From Syntrophomonadaceae bacterium (lineage in GTDB: Bacteria; Bacillota; Dethiobacteria; DTU022), in contig PWFM01000039.1 of assembly GCA_003553895.1 (NCBI GenBank), forward strand, positions 1 to 38,299: a stretch of 38,299 nucleotides of DNA. Reading direction: 5' to 3'. Position numbers and translations under genes: made by a program. Below are positions 22,750 to 31,597 of this stretch, piece by piece. The notes under the pieces are model-generated. The model searched no databases. It saw only the letters and a program-made list of their open reading frames with translations, and was not told the origin of the DNA. Position 1 is the first letter of the stretch; each line of letters starts with the position of its first letter.

Positions 22750-25159
22750 ACAGTGGGTATTCCCGGAGCATGACCGCGAGACTGTAAATAAAATAGCGAC
22801 AACCCCTGGTTTTAGCCCTGCCCTGGCAAGCCTGCTTGTCAACCGCGGCATTACCGATCCCGGAGAGGCCCGGGCTTTTTTATGCCCTTCACTGGACCAG
22901 CTTCATTCCCCCTGGGAAATGGCGGGGATGCAAAGCGCAATCGATCGCCTTCTCAAAGCCCTGGAAGACAAAGAGAAAATAATCATTCACGGCGATTATG
23001 ATGCCGACGGGATTGCCGCTTCGGCGATCATGGTCGAGGGTCTGCGCCGCCTGGGCGGCGATGTAGGCTATTATCTGCCCAGCCGTTTTGGCGAGGGTTA
23101 CGGCCTGCATATTGAACCGCTGATGCAGTTCAAAGCAGAAGGGGCAGGCCTGGTGGTTACCGTTGATTGCGGCATAAATGCGGTGGAAGAACTGCAGTGG
23201 GCCGCGGAAAACGGGCTTGATATCATTGTTACCGATCATCACCAGCCTCTTGCCGCCATTGGGGGTGCGGTGGCCGCCGTCAATCCTCTCCAGGAAGGCT
23301 GCCCCTATCCCTTCAAAGAACTATCCGGGGCCGGTATCGCCTTCAAAGTAGTAACCGCCCTGATGGAAAAACTTGATCAGCCTTTTCCCGAAGATCTGCT
23401 CGATCTGGCGGCCCTGGGCACCGTGGCTGATGTGGTTCCCCTGCTCGGGGAAAACAGGGTTATAGTCTATTATGGCCTGCAGGTACTGCGCCGTATGCGC
23501 AGAGTGGGTTTTAAAGCCCTGAGTGAAGCGGTCAACCTGGACGAGCAAAAAATAACCAGCACCGCCCTCTCGTTTGTCCTGGCCCCGGCCATTAATGCAG
23601 CCGGAAGGATGGGAGAGGCCCTACCGGCTGCGGAGCTGCTGCTGGAAGAGGAACCTTCCCGGGCTCAAACCCTGGCCGAAACCCTGCACCGGGCCAACCA
23701 GCTCCGGCGCAGCACGGAACAGAATATCCTCCTGGAAGCGGAAGAAGCGGCAATCAAGATGATTTCTGAAGGCAACCAGAAGATAATCACCCTGGCCGGG
23801 GCGGGCTGGCACCATGGTGTAATCGGCATCGTCGCTTCCAGGCTGGTAGAGAAGTATAACCGCCCCTTTTGCCTGATTGCCCTGGAAGGCGAGGAAGGAC
23901 GGGGTTCGGCCCGCAGCGTGCCCGGTTTTGATATAACGGCGGCCCTTGCGGACTGCTCTTCAAACCTGGAAAGGTTTGGCGGCCATGAACAGGCAGCGGG
24001 CTTTACAGTCCGGGCCGACCGGGTTGAGGCCCTCAGGGAATGCCTGAATCGCTTTGCCGGCCTTAACCTGGAGGACAGCGACCTGAAACCGCGCCTCTTG
24101 ATCGAAGCCGAACTGGATGACAGGGAAATACATTTTGATTTGACCGCCCGCCTGGAACAACTGCAGCCTTTCGGCACCGCCAATCCTGCCCCGCTTTTTG
24201 CCAGCAGTAACTGGGAAATCCAGTCCTGGCGCCTGGTGGGGGCCGATCGGAAGCATCTAAAGTTGTGGCTTAAAAAAGACAGTCGCAGCCTTGATCCAAT
24301 TGTATTTGGAGGATCGTCACTCGAAGCGAAGCTGGAAAAAGGGCGCCGGGTCGATCTGGCTCTTAAATTAAAAGAGGGTTATTTCAGGGAACAGAAAACC
24401 CTCGAAGCGGAGGTAAAAGATCTCCGCTACAATGACAGTTATAAATCGGGTTGCCTGGAAGTAATCGATCAGCGCGGCTGCAAAGACCGGCTGACCATTG
24501 CCGGCGAAATCCTGGACCGGCAGGGAAATAACAGTATTGTATTTGCTTCCACTGCGGCCCGCTCGGAAAAACTGAAGAAAGCCGCTTTTCTGCAGGCCCC
24601 ACCCCACTTTATTACCAGCGGGTCTTTTAACGGCCCCGCCAACCCGCCGGCTGCCGGCGGTCCGATCCTGCTTTATGACCTGCCTTTGCATGAAGATATC
24701 CTGCGGCATGTATTCAGCAGGGCTGCCAGGGGAAAACCGGTCCCGGTCTATCTTTTATACAACCGTGAAGATTTAAAGCGTAACCGGCAGCTGCTTGACC
24801 TGTCCCTGCCCTCGGCGCAGGACCTGGAGCAGATTGCCCGGGCGATAATTGATAACCCCGGGGCGGTTAACAGCGCGAATTTCCCCGCTCCGTACGCCGG
24901 CAAGCTTGGTTTTAAGCCCGCCCCCAGCTACTGGGAGAGGACCGCCAGGATTATGAATGAAATCGGTCTCATTGCTGATGATGCTCTGACCAGGCAGGGT
25001 CCGGAGTTAATGGCTGTCTGGCCCTCCTGCCTGAATGATTCGCCCACCTACTGCTCTGCCATGGAGCTGCGTGAGCAGTGCGAAACCTTTCAAAGAAAAC
25101 TGCTTGAAGCAGCGCCGGAGGAAATAGCTTCTATTTTAGGTGATCTTGCCGCCGATTAA
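22733..25159 (+). CDS. recJ: single-stranded-DNA-specific exonuclease RecJ
   Basis: 5'-3' ssDNA exonuclease of the DHH family, acting in recombination and repair. 808 aa from ATG 22733, chosen because GAGG lies 6 bases upstream; the frame opens earlier at 22703 inside the preceding gene. DHH motifs: IIHGDYDADGIAASAI (metal site), VVTVDCGINA, IIVTDHHQP, ALGTVADVVPL and LAPAINAAGRMG; DHHA1 motif FGGHEQAAGF; then an OB-fold region. The product is longer than E. coli RecJ (577 aa); Firmicutes RecJ proteins carry an extra C-terminal domain, here about residues 560-808. In B. subtilis apt lies between recJ and relA, but here rel follows directly. Confidence 0.95.
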   Translation: MSLNGKQWVFPEHDRETVNKIATTPGFSPALASLLVNRGITDPGEARAFLCPSLDQLHSPWEMAGMQSAIDRLLKALEDKEKIIIHGDYDADGIAASAIMVEGLRRLGGDVGYYLPSRFGEGYGLHIEPLMQFKAEGAGLVVTVDCGINAVEELQWAAENGLDIIVTDHHQPLAAIGGAVAAVNPLQEGCPYPFKELSGAGIAFKVVTALMEKLDQPFPEDLLDLAALGTVADVVPLLGENRVIVYYGLQVLRRMRRVGFKALSEAVNLDEQKITSTALSFVLAPAINAAGRMGEALPAAELLLEEEPSRAQTLAETLHRANQLRRSTEQNILLEAEEAAIKMISEGNQKIITLAGAGWHHGVIGIVASRLVEKYNRPFCLIALEGEEGRGSARSVPGFDITAALADCSSNLERFGGHEQAAGFTVRADRVEALRECLNRFAGLNLEDSDLKPRLLIEAELDDREIHFDLTARLEQLQPFGTANPAPLFASSNWEIQSWRLVGADRKHLKLWLKKDSRSLDPIVFGGSSLEAKLEKGRRVDLALKLKEGYFREQKTLEAEVKDLRYNDSYKSGCLEVIDQRGCKDRLTIAGEILDRQGNNSIVFASTAARSEKLKKAAFLQAPPHFITSGSFNGPANPPAAGGPILLYDLPLHEDILRHVFSRAARGKPVPVYLLYNREDLKRNRQLLDLSLPSAQDLEQIARAIIDNPGAVNSANFPAPYAGKLGFKPAPSYWERTARIMNEIGLIADDALTRQGPELMAVWPSCLNDSPTYCSAMELREQCETFQRKLLEAAPEEIASILGDLAAD

Positions 25160-25238
25160 AGCCACCCTGTAGAAATTAAAGCCTTTTTTTAGTATTATAG
25201 ACATGATTACCAAAAACATTTCCCGGGGAATGGATCCT

Positions 25239-27425
25239 ATGGCGGTTAAAGAGAAAAAGCTCAATGAATTGAAAAAAAGAATCCAGCGCTACTATCCGGA
25301 CCTGGAGGACTGGGAACTGGTCGAACAGGCTTATAACTTTTCGGTGCAGGCCCATTCCGGCCAGCTTCGCGAATCGGGCGAATCTTATATCACCCATCCG
25401 CTGGGGGTAGCGCTGATCCTGACCGAACTGGAACTGGACCTGGTTACAATAGTGGCCGGGCTGCTCCATGATGTGGTCGAAGATACTCCGGTCACCCTGG
25501 ATCAGATCCAGGATCAATTCGGAGAAGAAGTAGCCGCCCTGGTGGACGGGGTAACCAAGCTGAGCCGCCTCGATTTCACCTCCAAGGAAGAGCAGCAGGC
25601 GGAAACCCTGCGCAAGATGTTTATCGCCATGGCCCAGGATATCCGGGTGGTTCTGATCAAGCTGGCCGACCGGACCCATAACCTGAGGACGCTCCGCTAC
25701 CTGAATACCCACAAGCAAAAAGAAATCGCCCGGGAAACTATAGAAATATATTCGCCCCTGGCTCATCGGCTGGGAATTTACATGATCAAATGGGAGCTCG
25801 AAGACCTCGCCTTTCGCTACCTTCAGCCCGATGATTATTTCGAGCTGGTGGATAAGCTGGCCAAGAAGAGGCGGGAGCGCGAAAAATTTATTAACCGGAT
25901 CATCTGGATTCTGCAGGATTACATCTCTGAGGCCAATATCGAAGCGGAAATACAGGGCCGTCCCAAGCACCTCTACAGCATTTATAACAAGATGAAGTCC
26001 CAGGGTAAGGACCTGAGCGAGATTTACGACCTGACCGCGATCCGGATAATTGTGGACACCGTCAAGGATTGCTATCATACTTTAGGCATTGTCCACACCA
26101 TCTGGAAGCCCATTCCGGGCCGTTTCAAAGACTTTATCGCCATGCCCAAGCCCAACATGTACCAATCATTGCATACCACCGTTTTTGCCGCTGAGAACGA
26201 ACTGGCCGAGATCCAGATCAGGACCTGGGACATGCACCGCACCGCCGAATACGGAATCGCCGCCCACTGGCGCTACAAAGAAAATGTAAGAGAAACAGAA
26301 ACACCGGACGAAAAGCTGACCTGGCTGCGCCAGCTTCTGGAGTGGCAGCATGATTACCGCGATGCCCGCGATTTTATCAAAGACCTGAAAGGAGAGCTGT
26401 TCACCGATGAGGGCTTTGTCTTTACTCCCAAGGGAGATGTAATCGATCTCCCGGCCGGGTCGGTTACCTTGGATTTTGCCTATAAAATCCATACCGATGT
26501 TGGCAACCACTGCACCGGAGCCAAGGTCAACGGGCGCCTGGTGCCCCTGGATTACCAGCTAAAAACCGGGGATATGGTCGAAGTAGTTACCTCGAAACAG
26601 GGATCGCCAAGCCGGGACTGGCTCAAGTTTGTCAAAACCTCCCACGCCAAGAACAAGATCCGCAACTGGTTTAAAAAAGAACGGCGGGAAGAGAATATCG
26701 AGAAGGGCCGGGAGATGCTGGAAAGAGAGATCCGGCGTATCAATGTAGAGCAGCGAATTTCTTTAAAAAGCGACCTGCTTGAAGAAGCCGGGCGGAGTTT
26801 CAATATCCTGACCGTGGAAGACCTCTACGCTGCCATCGGCTACGGGGGCATTTCAGTCAACCAGGTTATCAGCCGCCTGCGGGAAGAATACAAGCGCAAG
26901 TACGGGGAAGAAGAGAAAGAAAAATCAACGCCTGACGTCAAGCCGGTCAAGCGGCCCAAGCATCAATCGGTGGGCATATCAATCCAGGGCATGGAAGGCC
27001 TCCTGGTCCGGGTGGCCCGCTGCTGCAATCCGGTGCCGGGCGATGATATTATCGGCTTTATTACCCGCGGCCGCGGCGTGTCGGTGCACAGGCGGGACTG
27101 CCCCAACCTGGCCCAGAAAACGTCCGAAAAAGGCCGGTTCCTGGAGGCTTCATGGGCAGGAGAACCGGAGGCGTCATACCCGGTGGAGGTTGAAATCACT
27201 GCTGAAGATCGTAAAAACCTCCTGGCCGACATCATGTCTTCAGTAAACGAAAGTAAAGTCGACATTACGGCGGTCAATGCCAGGGCCGATAAAAATAACC
27301 TGGCTACTATTTACCTGACCATGGTGGTAAGAGATCAGGCCCACCTGGATCAAATCATGGCAAAAATAAAGAAGATTAAAGAAGTATACGAAGTTCGTCG
27401 TTATGTGTACGGATCAAACAATTAA
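25239..27425 (+). CDS. bifunctional (p)ppGpp synthetase/hydrolase (Rel)
   Basis: Stringent-response enzyme. Domains: N-terminal HD hydrolase with THP (H53) and LLHDVVEDTP (H77, D78, E81, D82), all intact, so hydrolysis should work; the RelA/SpoT synthetase with KDLSEIYDLTAIRI, GRFKDFIAMPKPNMYQSLHTTV (the RFKD loop of bifunctional enzymes); TGS (FTPKGDVIDLPAGSVTLDFAY); zinc-finger-like region ARCCNPVPGDDIIGFITRGRG; C-terminal ACT. 728 aa from ATG 25239, chosen because GGGGA lies 9 bases upstream. Upstream ATGs at 25203 and 25230 lack a site. A possible -10 (TATTAT, 25193-25198) suggests a local promoter, but the -35 is weak. Symbol could be rel or relA. Confidence 0.95.
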   Translation: MAVKEKKLNELKKRIQRYYPDLEDWELVEQAYNFSVQAHSGQLRESGESYITHPLGVALILTELELDLVTIVAGLLHDVVEDTPVTLDQIQDQFGEEVAALVDGVTKLSRLDFTSKEEQQAETLRKMFIAMAQDIRVVLIKLADRTHNLRTLRYLNTHKQKEIARETIEIYSPLAHRLGIYMIKWELEDLAFRYLQPDDYFELVDKLAKKRREREKFINRIIWILQDYISEANIEAEIQGRPKHLYSIYNKMKSQGKDLSEIYDLTAIRIIVDTVKDCYHTLGIVHTIWKPIPGRFKDFIAMPKPNMYQSLHTTVFAAENELAEIQIRTWDMHRTAEYGIAAHWRYKENVRETETPDEKLTWLRQLLEWQHDYRDARDFIKDLKGELFTDEGFVFTPKGDVIDLPAGSVTLDFAYKIHTDVGNHCTGAKVNGRLVPLDYQLKTGDMVEVVTSKQGSPSRDWLKFVKTSHAKNKIRNWFKKERREENIEKGREMLEREIRRINVEQRISLKSDLLEEAGRSFNILTVEDLYAAIGYGGISVNQVISRLREEYKRKYGEEEKEKSTPDVKPVKRPKHQSVGISIQGMEGLLVRVARCCNPVPGDDIIGFITRGRGVSVHRRDCPNLAQKTSEKGRFLEASWAGEPEASYPVEVEITAEDRKNLLADIMSSVNESKVDITAVNARADKNNLATIYLTMVVRDQAHLDQIMAKIKKIKEVYEVRRYVYGSNN

Positions 27426-27532
27426 GGACCGGTTTTTCAGGCGCCGCCTTTTGCTCTCGTTTAAACAATTAAGCGAGCATAGTGAAGCTGTTCATGAAAA
27501 AGCCAGTCTGGACAAATCAGGGGAGGTGCCAG

Positions 27533-27982
27533 ATGAGGGCAGTGGTTCAAAGAGTGCGCCGGGCGCACGTAGAAGTGGGTGGCGAAAAAGTGGGGGAAAT
27601 AGGGCCCGGCATGGTGGTTTTTTTGGGAGTCGGCCGCGAAGACTCCGAAAAAGACAATGACTACCTGGCTTCCAAAATAGCCGGCCTGCGGATTTTTGAA
27701 GATAATGAGGGCTTGATGAACCTTTCGGTCCGGGAATGCGGTGGAGGGGTTCTGTGTATCTCCCAGTTTACCCTTTACGGCGATTGCCGCAAGGGACGCC
27801 GTCCCGGTTTTTCAGCAGCAGCGCCTCCGGAGCAGGCGCAGCGATTATACAATGATTTTTGTGACCGCCTCAGGGGCTTCGGCCTCAAGGTTGCTACAGG
27901 GCAGTTCCAGGAACATATGCGCATCCTGGTCGATAATGACGGTCCGGTAACGATGCTCCTTGACAGCAAGAAGCAATTTTAG
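27533..27982 (+). CDS. dtd: D-aminoacyl-tRNA deacylase
   Basis: Hydrolyses D-amino acids (and mischarged glycine) from tRNA. 149 aa, typical. Start ATG 27533 ([15 protein letters not shown] is the canonical N-terminus) with GGGGAGG 7 bases upstream; the open frame from 27482 is not used. Catalytic motifs SQFTLYGD (the Thr-containing nucleophile loop) and [11 protein letters not shown] (the Gly-cisPro-type GP motif) are intact. It follows rel by 107 bases and precedes the HisRS-AspRS gene, the order known from other Firmicutes. Confidence 0.96.
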   Translation: MRAVVQRVRRAHVEVGGEKVGEIGPGMVVFLGVGREDSEKDNDYLASKIAGLRIFEDNEGLMNLSVRECGGGVLCISQFTLYGDCRKGRRPGFSAAAPPEQAQRLYNDFCDRLRGFGLKVATGQFQEHMRILVDNDGPVTMLLDSKKQF

Positions 27983-27997
27983 GAAAATTACCAGGTA

Positions 27998-28057
27998 GGC
28001 CTGGTCCGCTCTTGAAGCGCTGCAGCAACAGTGCCAGGGTAGCTGAAGAGCCAGGCC
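27998..28057 (+). other. long hairpin in the dtd-hisS/aspS gap
   Basis: GGCCTG (27998-28003) pairs with CAGGCC (28052-28057) and GCTCTT (28008-28013) pairs with AAGAGC (28046-28051), enclosing a 32-base loop. It is followed by GTGATTTT, not a full T-tract. It may end the dtd transcript or lie in the leader of the synthetase gene. No T-box bulge motif is present in this 128-base gap. Confidence 0.45.
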
Positions 28058-28110
28058 GTGATTTTAAAACAGGCAATTACATTTATTTATTGGTGGAGAG
28101 GAGCTAGAGA

Positions 28111-31100
28111 ATGAAATATAAGGCACCGCGCGGGACACGAGATATATTACCGGAAGAAGCAAAAAAGTGGCATTACCTCGAATCAATGTTTATGAAGTTT
28201 TGCGACCTTTATGGCTTCGGTGAAATCAGGACACCCATGTTTGAACAAACCGAGCTATTTGCCCGCAGTGTTGGCGAAGACAGCGATATTGTTTCCAAGG
28301 AAATGTATACCTTTAAGGATCGCAGCGGGCGCGATCTGACCCTGCGCCCGGAGCTGACCGCTGCCGTGGCCAGGGCTTACCTGGAGCACAACCTGGGGGA
28401 AAAACCCCAGCCGATCAAGCTCTATTACAGCGGCCCCATGTTTCGTTATGATCGTCCCCAGGCCGGCCGTTATCGCCAGTTTAACCAGTTTGGCCTGGAA
28501 ATTTTCGGATCTGAACATGCCGCTGCCGATGTGGAAGTAATATCGTTTTGCTACAATTTTTTCAGAGCCCTGCATATTGAAAATATCTCTATCGAAATCA
28601 ACAGCGTCGGTTGTCCGGCCTGTCGGCCCCGGTACAGGGAGAACCTGGTGCCGTACCTGGAAAACCTGGAAAACGGCCTCTGCGATGACTGCCGCAACCG
28701 CTATAAAAACAATCCCCTGAGGGTCCTGGATTGCAAGCAAGAAAGCTGCCGGGAACAGGTTAAAGATGCGCCCCGCCTGGTCGATCACCTCTGCCCGGAT
28801 TGCGCCACTAATTTTGAAACCGTAATAAGTCTGCTTACCAGGTTGAATATACCTTATAACCTTAACCCCAACCTGGTCCGGGGTCTTGATTATTACACCC
28901 GCACAGCATTTGAAATCAGCGCCGGAGGCGCCGGGGCCCAGGCCTCGTTATGCGGCGGGGGGCGTTATGATCACCTGGTTGAGCATATCGGCGGGCCCCA
29001 GGTGCCCGGTGTAGGAGTAGCTTTTGGCGTGGAGCGGATTATGCTGGCCATGGAGTGGGATAAAATCAAAGCCGAGCCCGGTTTGCCCGTATTCATTGCC
29101 ACTGCCGGCAGCGGGCTGGAAGGAGAAGCCCTGGCCCTGGCGGCCGAACTGCGCAGCGGGGATGTGCCCGCAGAAACCGATTTGCTTGCAAGAAGCCTGA
29201 AAGGGCAGATGAAGTACTCCGGGCGGCGGGGTTTCAGCCGGGTGGTAATTATTGGGGAAAAAGAAATAGAACAGGGCCTTGTAACCCTGCGGGATATGGA
29301 AAGCGGGGAGCAAAAAGAAATGCCCCGCCGGTCTCTTCTGGATCAACTAACCGGCAAAGCCCCGGTGCCGGGTCCGGCCGAAGAAGAGGGCGGGCCGCTG
29401 GACGAGGCGGAAGTGATTATGCCCGGGCGGCCGGGCAGCCATATAGAGGAGGCCCAAAAAACGCATTACTGCGGCAAACTGGACGCCGGACATGTAAATA
29501 AAGAAGTGGCCCTTGCCGGCTGGGTAGGTAAGCGCCGCGATCACGGCGGTTTGATTTTTATCGACCTGCGCGATCGCAGCGGCCAGGTGCAGCTGGTTTT
29601 TGATCAGCGCCAGGGAAAAGGCCTTTTTCAGCAGGCCGAAAGCCTGCGCAGCGAGTATGTGGTGGCTGTAAAAGGAGAGGTCCTGCGCCGGTCTCCCGAG
29701 ACCGTTAACCCTTCCCTGCCTACCGGTGAAATTGAAGTCCGGGTTACGGCAATGGAGATTTTAAACAGTTCGAGAACCCCTCCTTTCTATATCGAAGATA
29801 ATCTTAATGTAGATGAAAACCTGCGCCTGCGTTACCGCTACCTCGATTTAAGGCGACCGGAAATGTTGAAGCGCCTTCAACTGCGCCACCGGGCAGTAAA
29901 AATGATCCGCGATTACATGGATCGCTACGATTTCCTGGAAGTGGAGACCCCGGTGCTGACCCGCAGCACCCCCGAAGGGGCCAGGGACTTTTTAGTCCCG
30001 AGCAGGGTGCAGGGTGGCGAGTTTTATGCCCTGCCTCAGTCGCCCCAGCTTTTCAAGCAGCTGCTCATGGTCAGCGGAATTGAACGCTATTTCCAGATCG
30101 TGCGCTGTTTCCGGGATGAAGATTTAAGGGCCGATCGGCAGCCCGAATTTACCCAGGTTGATATTGAAACCTCTTTTTTCAGCGCCGAAAACCTTTTTGC
30201 CCTTACCGAAGGTTTGGTGGCCGAGCTCTGGGAAAAAATCCACGGGCGGGAAATTAAGCGTCCCTTTGTCCGTATTCCTTACCGGGAAGCGATGAACCGG
30301 TTTGGCACTGACAAGCCCGATCTGCGATATACAATGGAACTGGCAGACCTGGAGGAGCCGGCCGGAAAAAGCGAGTTTAAAGTTTTTAAAACGGCCCTGG
30401 AAGACGGTGGAGCAGTCAAGGGCCTGCGCATCCCGGGCGGAAAACGTCTCAGCCGTAAAGACCTGGATGATCTGACCCTGCAGGCCCGCCAGCTGGGGGC
30501 CAGAGGCCTGGCCTGGGCTTATGTAGAAGAGGAAGGCTGGCGTTCACCGATCAGCAAATTTTTTAGTGAAGAGCTGATCGAAGAGATTAATATAAAGATG
30601 AGGGCTGAACCCGGCGATGTCCTGCTTTTTGTAGCCGACCGGTGGCATACAGCCTGCACTGTCCTGGGGCACCTGCGCTCTAAGTTTGCCCCGGCCGATC
30701 TTCCTGAAGAGCCGCACTTCTTGTGGGTGGTTGATTTCCCCCTCTTTCACTATAATGAAGAGGAACAGCGTTATGATTCTGATCATCACCCCTTTACAGC
30801 CCCCCGGCCTGAAGACATGGACCTCCTGGAAAAAGAGCCCCTTTCCGTCCGGGCCCGCGCTTACGACCTGGTCCTCAACGGTGTGGAAATTGGAGGCGGC
30901 AGCATGCGTATTCACGATGCCGCCACCCAGGCTAAGATATTTGGCCTGCTGGGGCTTTCAGAAGAGGAGAGCAGGGAGAAATTTGGCTTCTTATTGGAGG
31001 CCCTGTCATATGGCGCTCCGCCGCATGGCGGGATAGCGCTGGGCCTGGATCGCCTGGCCGCCCTTTTAAGCGGTGACGATTCAATCCGCCAGGTAATCCC

Positions 31101-31215
31101 CTTTCCAAAAACAGCTACCGCCAGCTGCCTGATGACCGGGGCCCCTTCCCTTGTTTCCGAAAAACAGCTGGAGGAGTTGGGAATAAAAATGGCGCCGGAA
31201 AAAGAAGATAAGTGA
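28111..31215 (+). CDS. histidyl-tRNA synthetase / aspartyl-tRNA synthetase fusion
   Basis: One uninterrupted 1034-codon frame. Residues 1-413 are a complete class IIa HisRS: motif 2 FRYDRPQAGRYRQFN (R112), His-specific RGLDYYTRTAFE (257-268), motif 3 GVGVAFGVERI (300-310), and the C-terminal anticodon domain to about L413. Residues 414-449 form a Pro/Gly/Glu-rich linker. From about K450 a complete bacterial AspRS follows: OB-fold LAGWVGKRRDHGGLIFIDLR, motif 2 FRDEDLRADRQPEFTQVD, GAD insertion, motif 3 GIALGLDRLAALL. RDHGG is the form seen in AspRS that also charges tRNA-Asn, suggesting dependence on GatCAB. Possible internal starts (GTG 29413, ATG 29419, behind GAGGCGGAA) could yield a separate AspRS. 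ATG 28111 has GAGAGGAG upstream. Adjacent hisS and aspS are normal; one chain is unusual. Confidence 0.93.
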   Translation: MKYKAPRGTRDILPEEAKKWHYLESMFMKFCDLYGFGEIRTPMFEQTELFARSVGEDSDIVSKEMYTFKDRSGRDLTLRPELTAAVARAYLEHNLGEKPQPIKLYYSGPMFRYDRPQAGRYRQFNQFGLEIFGSEHAAADVEVISFCYNFFRALHIENISIEINSVGCPACRPRYRENLVPYLENLENGLCDDCRNRYKNNPLRVLDCKQESCREQVKDAPRLVDHLCPDCATNFETVISLLTRLNIPYNLNPNLVRGLDYYTRTAFEISAGGAGAQASLCGGGRYDHLVEHIGGPQVPGVGVAFGVERIMLAMEWDKIKAEPGLPVFIATAGSGLEGEALALAAELRSGDVPAETDLLARSLKGQMKYSGRRGFSRVVIIGEKEIEQGLVTLRDMESGEQKEMPRRSLLDQLTGKAPVPGPAEEEGGPLDEAEVIMPGRPGSHIEEAQKTHYCGKLDAGHVNKEVALAGWVGKRRDHGGLIFIDLRDRSGQVQLVFDQRQGKGLFQQAESLRSEYVVAVKGEVLRRSPETVNPSLPTGEIEVRVTAMEILNSSRTPPFYIEDNLNVDENLRLRYRYLDLRRPEMLKRLQLRHRAVKMIRDYMDRYDFLEVETPVLTRSTPEGARDFLVPSRVQGGEFYALPQSPQLFKQLLMVSGIERYFQIVRCFRDEDLRADRQPEFTQVDIETSFFSAENLFALTEGLVAELWEKIHGREIKRPFVRIPYREAMNRFGTDKPDLRYTMELADLEEPAGKSEFKVFKTALEDGGAVKGLRIPGGKRLSRKDLDDLTLQARQLGARGLAWAYVEEEGWRSPISKFFSEELIEEINIKMRAEPGDVLLFVADRWHTACTVLGHLRSKFAPADLPEEPHFLWVVDFPLFHYNEEEQRYDSDHHPFTAPRPEDMDLLEKEPLSVRARAYDLVLNGVEIGGGSMRIHDAATQAKIFGLLGLSEEESREKFGFLLEALSYGAPPHGGIALGLDRLAALLSGDDSIRQVIPFPKTATASCLMTGAPSLVSEKQLEELGIKMAPEKEDK

Positions 31216-31288
31216 ATAAAAATTCAAACCGGGGAGATTTACGGGCCGGTTTTGCCTGCAGAATAATCAACTGCCGGTTTTGAGCGTC

Positions 31289-31317
31289 TTGCCAGTTGAC
31301 CGTTTTTGTGCTATGAT
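31289..31317 (+). promoter_or_regulatory. promoter of the 6S RNA gene
   Basis: TTGCCA (31289-31294), 17-base spacer, TATGAT (31312-31317); each hexamer is 5 of 6 to consensus. Initiation is expected near 31324. Confidence 0.65.
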
Positions 31318-31323
31318 TCAATT

Positions 31324-31529
31324 GCAAAAAGCAAGTATACATGGGCGTGACCCTGCTGTGTTCGTGACAGCCGATTAAGTTTTGAGCCAACATTGATCAG
31401 ACGGGAGCCCGGCCTTCAGTTGTGGCGCAGATGCCTTTGCAAAGAGGACCTGTAAAGCAGCTGAGAGGGCACCCACCTTTTGGGGGAACTGTTCAAAACC
31501 AACGGCCCACGGCATGGCGGGGTTTTTTT
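31324..31529 (+). ncRNA. ssrS: 6S RNA (SsrS/BsrA type)
   Basis: About 200 bases with the features of 6S RNA, the regulator that binds housekeeping RNA polymerase. The closing stem pairs 31351-31360 (CCCTGCTGTG) with 31513-31522 (CATGGCGGGG), 10 bp with three wobbles, continued by CGTG (31363-31366) with CACG (31508-31511). Inside, single-stranded-looking tracts around GATTAAGTTTTGAGCCAAC on one side and GGGGGAACTGTTCAAAAC on the other match the expected central bulge, capped by a long arm. A T7 tract (31523-31529) follows the closing stem. In B. subtilis the 6S-1 RNA gene also lies directly downstream of aspS, which supports the call. The exact 5' end is uncertain; the stem starts 27 bases after the predicted initiation point. 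Confidence 0.85.
31508..31529 (+). terminator. T7 tract ending the 6S RNA
   Basis: The 3' strand of the 6S closing stem (GCGGGG) is followed directly by seven T residues (31523-31529). The stem plus T-tract should act as the intrinsic terminator. The mgtE -10 element begins 14 bases later. Confidence 0.6.
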
Positions 31530-31542
31530 ATGCCTTTCTAAG

Positions 31543-31551
31543 TGCTATAAT
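31543..31551 (+). promoter_or_regulatory. extended -10 promoter for mgtE
   Basis: TGCTATAAT gives a perfect -10 hexamer with the TGn extension. The region 17 bases upstream is the T-tract of the 6S terminator, not a true -35. Initiation near 31558 leaves about 40 bases before the TTG start, too short for an M-box magnesium riboswitch. Confidence 0.6.
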
Positions 31552-31597
31552 AAAATTTGTTTGGCCGTTGATTACATGCTGCGGGGAGTTGGGAGCA

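Noticed and set aside
27403-27660. 85-codon frame overlapping rel and dtd
   Set aside because: Arg/Ser-rich out-of-frame shadow of rel and dtd with no ribosome site.
27983-28110. T-box riboswitch before the HisRS-AspRS gene
   Set aside because: The gap is only 128 bases and has no T-box AGGGTGG-type motif or specifier stem; only a hairpin is seen.
31558-31597. M-box magnesium riboswitch before mgtE
   Set aside because: The leader from the extended -10 is about 40 bases, too short for any M-box.
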